Below are positions 1 to 10,400 of a DNA stretch of 64,000 nucleotides, one piece after another. Within the stretch, counting starts at the first letter, position 1; each line of letters begins with the position of its first letter. The notes under the pieces are model-generated. The model was not told the DNA's origin and searched no databases. It worked only from the letters and a program-made list of their open reading frames with translations. The position numbers and the translations under genes were made by a program. This stretch comes from Pseudalkalibacillus berkeleyi (GTDB taxonomy: Bacteria; Bacillota; Bacilli; Bacillales; Fictibacillaceae): the NCBI RefSeq assembly GCF_021608225.1, contig NZ_JAKIJS010000001.1, positions 1,736,001 through 1,800,000 of the forward strand, written 5' to 3'.

Positions 1-412
1 GGATCCCATGAATTCTTGGTCCATAGGCAATGTTTTCATAGATCGATTTAGGAAACGGATTCGGTTTTTGGAAAACCATCCCTACTTGTGTTCTTAATTC
101 TTCCACTTTATATTTCGGTTCAAAAATATTTCGCTCTTTGTAACTGATCGCTCCTGATACTTTTACAATCGGAATCGTTTCTACCATACGGTTTAACGTT
201 TTTATGAATGTTGATTTTCCGCACCCTGATGGTCCAATGATCGCTGTTACTTGTTTTTCAGGAATCTGAAGATTGACATCTTTTAGTGCATGATCTTCAC
301 CGTACCAAAGGTTCAGCTGGTCTACACCATACACTGTCTTTGCAGGTTCTTTCGCTTCGTTTTCCACTTTATTTACTGGAGCACTTTTGCGCTCATCGAC
401 TACTGTTTTCAT
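1..412 (-). CDS. pstB: PstB, phosphate ABC transporter ATPase (3' part beyond window)
   Basis: Energises high-affinity phosphate uptake as the cytoplasmic ATPase of the PstSCAB system. Only the first 137 codons are present; the gene runs off the left edge. The reading frame shows Walker [10 protein letters not shown] near residue 40 and the Q-loop segment VFQKPNPFP near residue 120, both typical of PstB. The first ~25 residues are a charged extension before the ABC domain. The ATG at 412 follows GAGGAGG with good spacing. It lies 37 bp after pstA and is the last visible gene of the pst operon. Identification is firm because of family motifs and position. Confidence 0.95.
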   Translation of the reverse strand, partial: MKTVVDERKSAPVNKVENEAKEPAKTVYGVDQLNLWYGEDHALKDVNLQIPEKQVTAIIGPSGCGKSTFIKTLNRMVETIPIVKVSGAISYKERNIFEPKYKVEELRTQVGMVFQKPNPFPKSIYENIAYGPRIHGI

Positions 413-449
413 TAAAGAAACCTCCTCAATTTATCATCAACGCGCTAAA

Positions 450-1328
450 TTAGTATCGCTTCTGAAATTTGTTTCTTATTATGACTGCGATTGAGTTTAA
501 AATAATTAGCATGACAAGTAACACGAGAATACCTGATGCTGCGAGTTCTTGGAATTCTGCTTGTGGTCGGGACACCCAGTTATAAATTTGAATCGGCATA
601 ACCGTAAATCCTGAATAAACACTCTCAGGTAAGAATGCGATAAAAGTTAACGCACCAATCATGATAAGAGGTGCTGTTTCACCAATCGCACGCGAAAAGG
701 CTAAAATAGATCCCGTTAAAATACCTGGAACTGCAGCCGGTAGTACAACTCTTCTGATTGTCTGCCACTTGGTAGCTCCCATCGCAAAGGATGCGTCCCT
801 CAACTCTTGTGGAACAGATCGAATCGCTTCTTGAGCGGCTACTACTATAACAGGTAAAATTAACAAGCTTAACGTATATCCACCAGCTAACACACTTCTG
901 CCCATTTCAAGTAACCGAACAAATATCGTAAGACCTAGCAAACCAAATACGATAGAAGGAACACCTGCTAAATTTGAAATGTTGATTTGAATGAGTTTCG
1001 TAAATTTATTTTTTGGTGCATATTCTTCTAAATAAATCGCCGTTCCTACCCCTAGGATAAAGGATACGGGTGCTGTTACAGCCATGACCCATAAAGTCCC
1101 GACGATCGCTGCTTTAATTCCAGCCTTTTCAGGGAATCGAGAGGCGAAATTCATGAAAAATTCCGGAGTAATGTAACCGATCCCTTGTGTGACGATTCGA
1201 TAAATCAAAATCCCTAATACGACAAGTCCAAATAATGTAGCCATTAACAGAATCGCTCGCTGTACATTGTTCATAATGAGTCGGGAGGTCATTTTCTTTT
1301 CGACGGTTTCTTGATTGATTAACTTCAT
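450..1328 (-). CDS. pstA: PstA, phosphate ABC transporter permease
   Basis: One of two membrane subunits forming the phosphate channel. About six hydrophobic segments are visible, with the cytoplasmic EAA-type loop (QEAIRSVPQELRDASFAMGA, then RAIGETAPL) in the second half, which contacts PstB. The ATG at 1328 is chosen because AGGGAGG lies just upstream and because it leaves one base after the pstC stop. A longer frame to 1370 would overlap pstC and lacks a ribosome site. Length (292 aa) is normal for the family. Translation is probably coupled to pstC. Confidence 0.95.
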   Translation of the reverse strand: MKLINQETVEKKMTSRLIMNNVQRAILLMATLFGLVVLGILIYRIVTQGIGYITPEFFMNFASRFPEKAGIKAAIVGTLWVMAVTAPVSFILGVGTAIYLEEYAPKNKFTKLIQINISNLAGVPSIVFGLLGLTIFVRLLEMGRSVLAGGYTLSLLILPVIVVAAQEAIRSVPQELRDASFAMGATKWQTIRRVVLPAAVPGILTGSILAFSRAIGETAPLIMIGALTFIAFLPESVYSGFTVMPIQIYNWVSRPQAEFQELAASGILVLLVMLIILNSIAVIIRNKFQKRY

Positions 1329-1329
1329 C

Positions 1330-2280
1330 TTAGTAAACCTCCCTGAAACGTTTTGAGATATATTGAGCAAGTAAATTCATAATAAGTGTAAAGACGAACA
1401 AGGTCATCCCTACTGCATAAATACTGTAATAAATGGTTGTTCCATATCCAGCATCACCTAGACTGACTTGAACGATATAAGCTGTCATCGTTTGAATGGA
1501 TTCAGTAGGATCTAACGTTGCTTTAGGCGATGAACCCGCTGCTACTGCGACAATCATCGTTTCACCGATTGCTCTAGAGATTCCTAATACAACAGATGCG
1601 ATAATTCCTGACATCGCTGCTGGTAAAACAATTTTAGTTGCAACTTCAAACTTTGTAGCACCCATCGCGTATGCACCATCTCGAATCGAGTTTGGTACTG
1701 AGTTCATTGCATCCTCAGAAAGTGATGCAATCATCGGAATGATCATGATCCCTACAACAAGTCCAGCACTAAGTGCGTTGTAAATCATTACTCCGTCTAT
1801 AAAAGTTCTGAGAATAGGTGTAACGAAAGTTAGTGCAAAGAATCCGTATACGATTGTTGGTATTCCTGCTAATACTTCAAGGACTGGTTTAATGATTTGC
1901 CTCGTTCTTTGGGATGCATATTCACTTAAGTAAATCGCAGAGCCTATCCCAATTGGAACAGCTACAATCATCGCAATCCCTGTAATCAATAACGTTCCAG
2001 CAACTAGAGGCCAAATCCCATAACTTGCATCTTCGCCTGTATAGAATGGTAGCCATTCCTTACTCGTAATGAATTCTATAAATGGCACTCTATTGAAGAA
2101 AGTGAATGTTTCTACAAGCAATGTAAAAACAATCCCTATAGTTGTTAAAATCGAAATGATACCACAGAACAATAAAAAATATGGCACAAGTTTTTCAATA
2201 ATTTGAGTGCTAGAACCTTTACGTTTGTTATGTCGGATCATTTCACTCACAGAACGATTTTCTTTATTTGACAATCCCAT
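1330..2280 (-). CDS. pstC: PstC, phosphate ABC transporter permease
   Basis: Second membrane subunit of the phosphate transporter, partner of PstA. The 316-residue protein has a short charged N-terminus, about six membrane segments, and the conserved EAA loop (DAMNSVPNSIRDGAYAMGAT, RAIGETMIVAVAAG). The ATG at 2280 follows GGGAGGC at 7-nt spacing; an upstream in-frame GTG at 2298 has no site. It follows pstS after a ~100-bp gap holding an inverted repeat that may reduce read-through. Identification is secure from motifs and operon context. Confidence 0.95.
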   Translation of the reverse strand: MGLSNKENRSVSEMIRHNKRKGSSTQIIEKLVPYFLLFCGIISILTTIGIVFTLLVETFTFFNRVPFIEFITSKEWLPFYTGEDASYGIWPLVAGTLLITGIAMIVAVPIGIGSAIYLSEYASQRTRQIIKPVLEVLAGIPTIVYGFFALTFVTPILRTFIDGVMIYNALSAGLVVGIMIIPMIASLSEDAMNSVPNSIRDGAYAMGATKFEVATKIVLPAAMSGIIASVVLGISRAIGETMIVAVAAGSSPKATLDPTESIQTMTAYIVQVSLGDAGYGTTIYYSIYAVGMTLFVFTLIMNLLAQYISKRFREVY

Positions 2281-2311
2281 ATTGTTTGCCTCCCTCACAT
2301 CACAACAAAAC

Positions 2312-2349
2312 GGGATAAGTTGAGATCATTGAAGGATCTCACCCATCCC
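2312..2349 (-). terminator. Attenuating hairpin between pstS and pstC
   Basis: An inverted repeat lies between the two genes: arms TGAGATC/GATCTCA inside outer arms GGGAT/ATCCC, followed on the minus strand by GTTTTGTTG. The T-tract is weak, so partial termination is likely. This would let the binding protein PstS be made in excess over the membrane subunits, a common arrangement in binding-protein operons. The effect is inferred. Confidence 0.55.
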
Positions 2350-2383
2350 AATTTTGTAAAACAAATCAACTAATCTCTCTCAG

Positions 2384-3352
2384 TTATTTACCTGCAACTT
2401 CTTTCATTTTCTTCAGTTGCTCTTCATATTTTTCTTTCGGTAAAGCTACATATCCAACTTCTTTCGCATATGATCCAGAGTTTTCAAGTGCGAATTTCAC
2501 ATAGTCATATACTGCATCGTTGTTCTTGATTGATTCATGTTTAACGTATGTGAAAAGTGGACGAGAAAGTGGGTTGTATTCACCTGACTGAATCGTATCA
2601 GCAGTTGGTTTAACTGCTTTACCTTCTTCGTTTTCAATTGGAACGACTTTTAAGTTATCTTTGTTTTCAAGGTAGTATGCATAGCCAAAGAACGAAATTC
2701 CACCTTTAGATCCAGTAACACCTTGAACTAGAACGTTATCGTTCTCAGAAAGCTGAGCGTCTTTACGGATTCCTTTTTCATGCAAAATTTCTTCATTAAA
2801 ATAGTCAAACGTACCTGAATCTGTACCAGGAGCGAATACTTGAATTTCTTCCTCAGGCCAACTTTCTCGAACATCTGCCCAAGTTTTCACTTCACTACCA
2901 CGTTTGAAGATTTTGTTTAGTTCTTCTACAGTTAATTTATCTACAAAATCGTTTTCTTTATTTACAACTACAGAAAGACCGTCATAAGCAAGTGTTAGTT
3001 CCGTAAATTCGATACCATTGTCTTCTGCAAGCTTCTTCTCTTCTTCTTTAATCGGACGGCTTGCGTTACTAAGGTCTGTTTCACCTTTTGTAAACTTCTC
3101 GAATCCACCGCCAGATCCTGAAACACCTACAGGCGCTTTAATGTTAGGATTTTCAGCATTGAACTCTTCTGAAACAGCTTCCATGATTGGGAATACAGTA
3201 GATGATCCGTCGATCTTAACACTTCCACTTGTTTGACCCTCTCCACCTTCTGCACCTGTTCCGCCTTCTCCATTTCCATTACCACAAGCTGAAGCTACAA
3301 CTAGTAGTGCAGCGAGTACAAGGAATAGTGAACTCTTTTTGAATGCTTTCAT
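2384..3352 (-). CDS. pstS: PstS, phosphate-binding lipoprotein
   Basis: Extracytoplasmic phosphate receptor that hands phosphate to PstCA. Residues 1-22 form a lipoprotein signal peptide ending in the lipobox ASAC, giving a lipid-anchored Cys23. A Gly/Glu-rich linker follows, then the type II solute-binding fold with the phosphate-contact segments DGSSTVFPI, GVSGSGGGFEKF and PGTDSGTF. Length 322 is normal. The ATG has a GGGGGAT ribosome site. It is first in the pst operon, behind a good PhoP box, so it should be induced by phosphate starvation. Confidence 0.97.
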   Translation of the reverse strand: MKAFKKSSLFLVLAALLVVASACGNGNGEGGTGAEGGEGQTSGSVKIDGSSTVFPIMEAVSEEFNAENPNIKAPVGVSGSGGGFEKFTKGETDLSNASRPIKEEEKKLAEDNGIEFTELTLAYDGLSVVVNKENDFVDKLTVEELNKIFKRGSEVKTWADVRESWPEEEIQVFAPGTDSGTFDYFNEEILHEKGIRKDAQLSENDNVLVQGVTGSKGGISFFGYAYYLENKDNLKVVPIENEEGKAVKPTADTIQSGEYNPLSRPLFTYVKHESIKNNDAVYDYVKFALENSGSYAKEVGYVALPKEKYEEQLKKMKEVAGK

Positions 3353-3444
3353 TACGAAATCCCCCTGTTTTTTTGTAGTTGGGTAAGAAATAGAGCCGTA
3401 TGATATCTCTCCATTTCAATTGGGCAATTGCCCTTACAATGCAC

Positions 3445-3498
3445 ATCTTATCGATTAGTTATTAAGTGTGTATAAATGGATTGTTAAGGTTTTGTAAA
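3445..3498 (-). promoter_or_regulatory. PhoP box and promoter of the pst operon
   Basis: Read on the minus strand, four hexamers TTTACA, TTAACA, TTTATA and TTAATA occur at exact 11-bp steps (3498 down to 3460), each separated by 5 bp. This matches the known Bacillus PhoP box of repeated TTAACA-like units with N5 spacers. A -10-like TAAGAT lies 9 bp further (3450-3445), with no good -35, as expected for an activator-dependent promoter. The start point should lie about 80 bp before the pstS ATG. Confidence 0.88.
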
Positions 3499-3716
3499 GA
3501 TGAAAGTTTTAAATGCAAATAAACCCCTATTTTCTTCAAAACCAGCACTAAAACTGTCTATAATGCCACATAGAGTTGATTTTCTGGAAGCTCTATGTCA
3601 TTTTTGCTTTAATAAGGAATGAACTACTTGAAATTCATTCCCTGTTTGCGGGCGAACCGCAAGCCCCTAACGTTGTAGAGCTTATGAATTTCATCTCATT
3701 TTCAACTTAATAAAGC
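3499..3716. other. Intergenic stretch upstream of the pst promoter
   Basis: No gene is seen here. It holds two small inverted repeats, GGAATGAA...TTCATTCC near 3620 and TTGCGG...CCGCAA near 3648. Neither has a T-tract. It may simply be spacer between the pbpA terminator and the Pho box. Confidence 0.4.
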
Positions 3717-3751
3717 ACAAAAAAAACCAAGTAGAAGAACTCTACTTGGTT
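3717..3751 (-). terminator. Intrinsic terminator of pbpA
   Basis: Perfect 11-bp arms AACCAAGTAGA/TCTACTTGGTT with a 5-nt loop, followed on the minus strand by a run of T. It lies 16 bp after the pbpA stop and separates pbpA from the pst operon. Confidence 0.9.
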
Positions 3752-3766
3752 TTGTTATTAGTTATA

Positions 3767-5830
3767 TCATCTTTCTTCTTTATTGTTATTTTCACGTTCT
3801 TTTTCATTTTTTTGATTGGGTTGGTCTAATAGGTTTTCTTGATGCCCTTCTTTCTTAATATCAAAGTATGCATCCAAGATTTCACGACCAATTTTATTGT
3901 TTATGCCACCTTCCTCTGCATATGGGCTTACAACCGCGAATGCAACTTCCGGATTGTCAGAAGGTGCATATCCAACCAATGTCAAAATATAAGAATCACC
4001 ATCATATTGGGCTGTTCCTGTTTTCCCAGCTGCCGTATATCCCTCTGTATTTCGGAAGTAGTAACTTGCAGTTCCTTCTTTCGTATTCATTACAGACCAA
4101 AGTCCTTGTTTTACTCGGTCAATCCACTCTTGCTTCATATCAATTCGATTCAATACTTTTGGCTCAAATGTATAAATACTTTCTCCGGGATTCTCTGCAC
4201 GCGCACTTGGACTTCTAATTTCTTTCATTAAATGAGGTTGCATACGGTATCCGTTGTTGGCGATCGTAGAAATGTACTGCACCATTTGCATCGGTGTATA
4301 CGTATCAAATTGTCCAATACCCATATCCATTAGGTTACCAAGCGCTTTGACTCCCCCATTGTATCCATCATCTTCATAAGGTAAGTCAATACCAGTCGGC
4401 ACACCTAATCCAAATTGGTTGAAGTAATAACGCATCGTTTCAAAAGCCTGTTGAGGTTTGGTGAAACCTTTCTTCTCACTGTAGTCATATCCTGCCATCA
4501 TCATAGCGATCCGGAACATATAAACGTTTGACGACTTTTGAAGGGCTTCAATATCGTTTACATAACCCATGTTTTTATAAGATTTCTTAATTTTAGTTCC
4601 TGGTAATTTGAGTGGCGTATCGTAAAGCACTGTACCTGGTTCAATGACGCCTGTTTGAAAACCTGTTAAAACGGTTGCTGCTTTAACAGTTGAACCCATC
4701 GGATATTGATTATAGACATTTCCAAAAGGTGCATCTTTAAATTTTCCACCCTCTAATTTTTTGCCGACCATTGAATATATTTCGCCCGTTTTCGGGTTCA
4801 TCATTACGACATAAGAGCTTTTCAGTTGATTATTTTCTGTATACTCTCTTCTAGCATCTAATATTTGTCGCTCAACAATTTCTTCCACTCTCTTCTGAAG
4901 CTCCATATCAATCGTTAGAACAATATCCTTACCTCGACTACCTTTTAATTCTTCAGGCTTTCCGACAGGATTACCAGACTTATCGGTAACATAATTGATT
5001 TTTGTTTTCGTTCCTCGTAATACGGACTCATATTGTTCTTCAAGGAAACTCGTACCAACTAAATCATTACGGTCTCTACCTTCGAGTACATATCCACTAA
5101 TCAATTCCTTCGGGATTTGACCGACTTTCCCAAAGATGGATTGCAGGGTATCCTTATACGGGTATGTACGTCGAGCATCGGGCTTAATATCAATGGTTCC
5201 ATTGAATTCATCAAGATTCTCACTGATCACAGCTATTTCTTTAGAGGTAGCTCCAATTTTCACACGTTGAGGTGTTAATGCGTATCCTCTTATCATTTCA
5301 CGCCAAATCGCTGCTATCTCTTCCTCTTCTTCAGACAAGTTAATATCTTCAGCATCCAAACGATCGATGACCAGGTTGTATTGTTCCTTATCGCTCAGCG
5401 TCTCTAATTCCTTTTGTGTGAGTAATTTCTTGTATATTTTTTGAGCATTCACTTTATACGAGAGGTAGAAATCCTTCGTTTCTCTTTCCGTAAGTTGATC
5501 TGTGTCCTTTTCGATATACTTTGATAGTTTCTTCGCAATATCATAAATCTCTTCTTGTTTTGTATTATTAGTCCGAGTAAATGTTACGGAAAATACAGGT
5601 TCATTATCCACCACTACTCTCCCATGGGTGTCGAACATTTTACCACGAGGCGCATCAAGTTTAGCCGTTATATTTTCAGTCCGTTCTGCTTCTGCTTGAA
5701 AGGATGTTCCATGAACAATTTGAACGACACCTAACCTTAAAATTAAGGTTGTAAACAATAAAAAAACCGCTAAAAACAGGATGTTCAAGCGTAAAGGAAC
5801 ATGTGTCTTCTTTCTGTTTCTCTCGACCAT
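3767..5830 (-). CDS. pbpA: Class B penicillin-binding protein 2A (transpeptidase)
   Basis: Cross-links peptidoglycan at the outer face of the membrane during rod elongation. It has a short cytoplasmic tail, one membrane anchor (about residues 15-37), a PBP dimer domain, and a transpeptidase domain with all three catalytic motifs: S380-T-V-K, S433-S-N and K603-T-G. The C-terminal tail is charged and Asn/Lys/Glu-rich. The ATG at 5830 (687 aa) follows GGGGAG; a longer frame to 5869 has no site. B. subtilis pbpA also sits beside pstS, which supports the symbol. Confidence 0.92.
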   Translation of the reverse strand: MVERNRKKTHVPLRLNILFLAVFLLFTTLILRLGVVQIVHGTSFQAEAERTENITAKLDAPRGKMFDTHGRVVVDNEPVFSVTFTRTNNTKQEEIYDIAKKLSKYIEKDTDQLTERETKDFYLSYKVNAQKIYKKLLTQKELETLSDKEQYNLVIDRLDAEDINLSEEEEEIAAIWREMIRGYALTPQRVKIGATSKEIAVISENLDEFNGTIDIKPDARRTYPYKDTLQSIFGKVGQIPKELISGYVLEGRDRNDLVGTSFLEEQYESVLRGTKTKINYVTDKSGNPVGKPEELKGSRGKDIVLTIDMELQKRVEEIVERQILDARREYTENNQLKSSYVVMMNPKTGEIYSMVGKKLEGGKFKDAPFGNVYNQYPMGSTVKAATVLTGFQTGVIEPGTVLYDTPLKLPGTKIKKSYKNMGYVNDIEALQKSSNVYMFRIAMMMAGYDYSEKKGFTKPQQAFETMRYYFNQFGLGVPTGIDLPYEDDGYNGGVKALGNLMDMGIGQFDTYTPMQMVQYISTIANNGYRMQPHLMKEIRSPSARAENPGESIYTFEPKVLNRIDMKQEWIDRVKQGLWSVMNTKEGTASYYFRNTEGYTAAGKTGTAQYDGDSYILTLVGYAPSDNPEVAFAVVSPYAEEGGINNKIGREILDAYFDIKKEGHQENLLDQPNQKNEKERENNNKEER

Positions 5831-5938
5831 GTATACATCTCCCCAAAAATATGTAGAATAGACACCCAAATAGGTGCCTGTATAAGCATAAATTGCTTTT
5901 ATATTGTATCGTATTCATATATCAAAAAAAAGTCTAAG

Positions 5939-7204
5939 TTATACATTTGATCCGTTTTCGTTCGAAAGTATTAACTCGTTGTTTTCATCCTTGTTTTCAA
6001 ATTTTATTTTCCGTACACAGAAATAAATTAAAGAATGCCCAATCCCAACAATCGGTAGTAAATATGGAATACTTGTCTTTTCATCAAAAATTGTGATGGC
6101 AATAATGAATAAACAGATCGAAGTTATTCTCCCATAGTTTAAATACAATTCTCTAACAACAATATACTCTATCCGCATTTCCCTTGCTTTCCAACTACGA
6201 CCAATCACATCATACGTTAACGAAACGTAAGGAACGAGAAGTATTGGGTATGCGATTGAGATGATCACACCATAAGTAATGAGCTTCGCAAAGGTTAGTT
6301 CGAAAAGAATTAAACTTAATGCAGCGTACAAAATGATGCCACCAAATAATATTGCTTTTTTTCTGTGCTCTGACTTAATAAATCTCGTTGCAACATAATA
6401 GGCTAAAAACGAAACGGCAGAATTAATCAATCCAAACGTTCCTAATGCCAATTCACTATTAGTCGTGATAAATACCCAAACGACGATAACAAATAAAAAG
6501 GTTCCTTCCCTAAGTCCTTGAAAATAATGGGCATACAAAATACCTTTCCAATTTGCATTTCGCTTTCGTTCTTTTATAATTCTTACAAAAGAATAAACCC
6601 CTTCAGCAGATCTACGATTTAGCATAAAGCTCATGATCACAGCTGCAAAGAATAACGTTAGTGAGATTGCAAAGATGGTCTTATAACCGACCAACTTATC
6701 CATTCTTGTTATGATCCAACCAGCTAAAAATGGTCCTACCATCCCGGCAAATGAGGTTAATAACCCAAGAAATCCGTTAAAAAAATCTCTCGTATCAGGC
6801 TCAGTAATTTCAAAGGTCAACACATTAAACGCAAGCCAGTAAAACCCCATACCGATGCCCAGCAGTGCTCCAAGTAAAATTAAAAATTGTTCTGCATGAA
6901 CGCCAAGTAACAATACGGTCAGATAAAAGACCGCTAAACTGATTACGCCAAGCCTAAGCACGATAACGCGATCAATTCTTTTCGCTAATCGACCTGCAAT
7001 AATAAAGGTTATCGGTTGAAAGATCACGATAGACAGATTGTAAATGGCAATATCGATGAATTTACCCGATTGTTTCCATAGAAACACATTAACAAAGGTA
7101 TTAGACAAAGCTATGCTGAGTGCATATAGTCCACCTATGATTAAAAGCATTAAGAGGTCTTTCGTTATTTCAATGTTTCCGATCATCTTTTTCAATGCAT
7201 TCAT
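5939..7204 (-). CDS. yqgE: MFS transporter, YqgE-like
   Basis: Twelve-segment major facilitator family protein of ~421 residues with unknown substrate. Hydrophobic segments alternate along the whole length, and a charged loop (residues ~205-220, KERKRNANWKG) sits at the middle, as in MFS proteins. The tail is charged and cytoplasmic. Two adjacent ATGs occur; the second (7204) has better spacing (7 nt) from GGGGAG. In B. subtilis yqgE lies between sodA and pbpA; here two giant genes intervene. Function is not recognisable beyond the family. Confidence 0.8.
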   Translation of the reverse strand: MNALKKMIGNIEITKDLLMLLIIGGLYALSIALSNTFVNVFLWKQSGKFIDIAIYNLSIVIFQPITFIIAGRLAKRIDRVIVLRLGVISLAVFYLTVLLLGVHAEQFLILLGALLGIGMGFYWLAFNVLTFEITEPDTRDFFNGFLGLLTSFAGMVGPFLAGWIITRMDKLVGYKTIFAISLTLFFAAVIMSFMLNRRSAEGVYSFVRIIKERKRNANWKGILYAHYFQGLREGTFLFVIVVWVFITTNSELALGTFGLINSAVSFLAYYVATRFIKSEHRKKAILFGGIILYAALSLILFELTFAKLITYGVIISIAYPILLVPYVSLTYDVIGRSWKAREMRIEYIVVRELYLNYGRITSICLFIIAITIFDEKTSIPYLLPIVGIGHSLIYFCVRKIKFENKDENNELILSNENGSNV

Positions 7205-7373
7205 CATTTGTCTCCCCTTTACTCAATTCTAGTTTTCCTTAAAGCCTTCTCACTATTCCATAAGTATTTAGATCATCATCAAATACTCGTCCGACAAAGT
7301 GAGATCAAATTGAGCAAAGCCTATACACACCAACAAATAGATTCACCACATCAGCAAGAAATTTCTGTTACAA

Positions 7374-7424
7374 ATAAAAAAGTAGCTGTCCAGAAGGTTA
7401 GTGACGACCTTTAGACAGCTACTT
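7374..7424 (-). terminator. Terminator of giant gene A
   Basis: 11-bp arms AAGTAGCTGTC/GACAGCTACTT with an inner AAGGT/ACCTT stem, followed on the minus strand by a T-run. It lies 40 bp past the stop of the giant gene. Confidence 0.9.
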
Positions 7425-7464
7425 GTAAAACAATGATACTTGGTTTTGACTGATTTAACATGCA

Positions 7465-10400
7465 TTAACTTACTGGGACTAATTTATAGCATTTCATATC
7501 GACTAAAAGTATTTTTGTTTCATTTGATCTATTTTTGTAAGAGAAGGTAGCACAACATGTTTTCTCATCTTCACAAAGTAAAGTGAAGATCGTTGCTTTT
7601 GTACCTCCATTGATTGATATTGGTTCACCTGTTTTACAATCGATTAATATATATTGATTTGGTCCCACAGGCGTTGGTCCATTTCCATCTAGAGCATAAT
7701 CCCTTGTTAATGTTTCACCTTGATTTAAGAAAATCGGATCCACAACCGTTTCATATCCTGTTGCAGAAACGAGAACCGTATACTCACCTTCAGCCAACCC
7801 AGTGATGGAGTAACGTCCATCCGGATTAGTTGTACCCTCTGCTACTATCTCATTGTTTCTTCTTAGCGCTATCGTTGCACCACTGATTGCATCACCTGAG
7901 TTAGCATCAAATACAGTTCCTTCAAGAGTAGCTGGATCAATGACCCCTAGAACAAAGTTTATTGTTAAGTTGCTGTTTGGTGGTACGTCCACTACTTTTA
8001 CATCTGGCTTAAACCCTGGTAGTGATGCAATGAAGGTTAGAGTCTCCCCAGGTATAGAACCAATTACATATTCACCCTCTCTACTTGTGACGCCAAGGTT
8101 CAAAAGTAATCCGTCTGCATTGTATACCCTCACACTAACGTCATTTAGAGGATTTCCTTTTGTATCGGTTACATTCCCACGGACAGTGGATGGATCACTG
8201 GTCAACAAGAAATTAATGGTTGTCGATTCTCCTGCTATAATCCTTAATTCCTTAGCTTCTGAATCACACCCCAAAGCAAGTGCCCGGATTGAATAGGTTC
8301 CTGGAGCAAGGCTTGTGATCAAATAATTACCTGTTTCATCAGTAAGCGTATTGGCTGTGATCACACCATTTTCATCCGTAACGATGATCGATACACCAGA
8401 GACAAACTTATCTGTTCTTCCGTCTTTCACACGTCCATTTACTGATCCCGTATCTCTAGTTAATGCAAAGTTAACAATTTCAGTTTGAAGAGGTTCCGCT
8501 GTAAAGTTTTTCGCATCAGATTGATACGTTTCACTTTTAACCGTAACAGTATACTCACCTGGATCAAATCCTTGGAACATATACTTTCCAGATGTATCTG
8601 TTTGTGTTCGTTGAAGAATCGTTCCACTTGATGCAATAAGCCTTACGACCACGTTTCTAATCCCTAACCCAGTTACAGCATCTGTCACTTGACCCTTTAC
8701 ACTAGACGGAAGTGGAAATAGCCCGAGGTTTTGTACTGTAGTTTGGTTAGGGAAAATTTGAATCGATGCTTGATCACTCCCCAAACCACCTCCATAAGCT
8801 AAAACCGTATAGATTGCAGGCGTCAATCCTTCGAACAAATATTCACCATTATTGTTCGTTATAGTGGAAGCTAGCAGTTCTCCATCTGGACTTAACCACC
8901 TTAACTGAACGATAGCCCCCGAAACAGCTTCCCCTGTCACTTGGTTGGTTACAATACCGCTCAAACTACCTGTGACAGGTGTTAATTCAAAGTTTAAAGT
9001 GGTTCTTTCATCACTGGTTACAATTGCCCCAGCAATCTTTGTTCCATAATCAGGATGACTGCTTGCCAGTTCATATACACCAGGACCTAAATCCATTACT
9101 AAATAACGACCATCTGCTTGCGAAAGTACAGTTACAAGTGTAGATTCATCTCCTCCAAGTACTTGCACCACGGCATCGGAAATCGGTTCTCCAGTTTCCT
9201 GATCCGTAATTACTCCTTCAATACTTCCAGGATTTGGTGTTAACCGAATAACCCGTTCAACAGTTTCATTCGGTTCAACCATGATGGTTACTGACTTTGT
9301 TCCGAATCCTTCTCTCGAAACCATTACAGATAAGGTTCCCGTTGGAAGGTTGTCGACATTGAAACGACCATCCTCGTTCGAAATACTCGTGGTTAATAAT
9401 TTGTTGGCCGCGTCTTTTATATTGATTGAAGCTCCCGCAATTCCTACCAATGTGTCCATATTAATGACCTGACCAATCAAGTTGCCCGATTCTCGGAAAA
9501 GGGTAATGTCCAATTCCTCCGTACCTCCACCAACAACAGTAACGGGAACTACTTTTGATTGGAATCCTTCAGCACTTATACTGATGAGATATTGACCAGG
9601 ACTCAAACTCAAGAAACTGAACTCGCTTTGTGGCGAAGCGATAGTGGATTGTAAGAGCAATCCCTGCTGGTCAAGTAACCTTACGCCAATTACTAAACCT
9701 TGAAGTCTGTTACCTTCTTCGTCCCTAAGGATACCGAATACTGAACCAGCAGATCTTGATAAAGTGATATTGACATTGGTCAATTCACCAGTTTTAACAA
9801 TTCCTCCTGCTGTTTGTTTGGCATATTCATTTTTCGTGACAGATACCGTATAGCTCCCAGCTGCCAATCGGTCGACAAAATAGTTGCCTAACGTATTCGT
9901 CGCTGTCGTCGCAATTACCAATCCATTCGTATCTAGGATGTTAACATTAGCACCTACTATTGGATCACCTGTCTCCCGATCGGTTACTTTACCGAAAATT
10001 GTTCCAGGGCTTACCCGAAGTACGAAATTTACCACCTTTATTTCATTTGCAACTAAAGTGACCCCTGATGATTGGGATGCAACATCTGGTGCGGCTACAC
10101 GAATTGAATACGTTCCTGGGCGTAGATTTCCAATCGAATAAAATCCTTCTGCGTTCACTGCACTTGTTCCGATTACTACACCATTACTATCAATGATCTT
10201 AATAACCGCATTCTTGAATGGAGTTCCATCAGTTCCCAGGACAGTCCCAGAAACACCTGATGATTCACTTATCAAGGAAAGATTTGTGGTCGTTGTTTGG
10301 TTTGCTAATACCGTACTACCAGTAGAATTTTCAGTGTACCCAACTGCGTTCACTACAATCGTATACGTACCAGGTACAAGTCCTGTAATTGTATACTCTC

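Noticed and set aside
7208-7414. + strand frame of 68 codons
   Set aside because: It has no ribosome site, overlaps the start region of the MFS gene and runs into the terminator of giant gene A.
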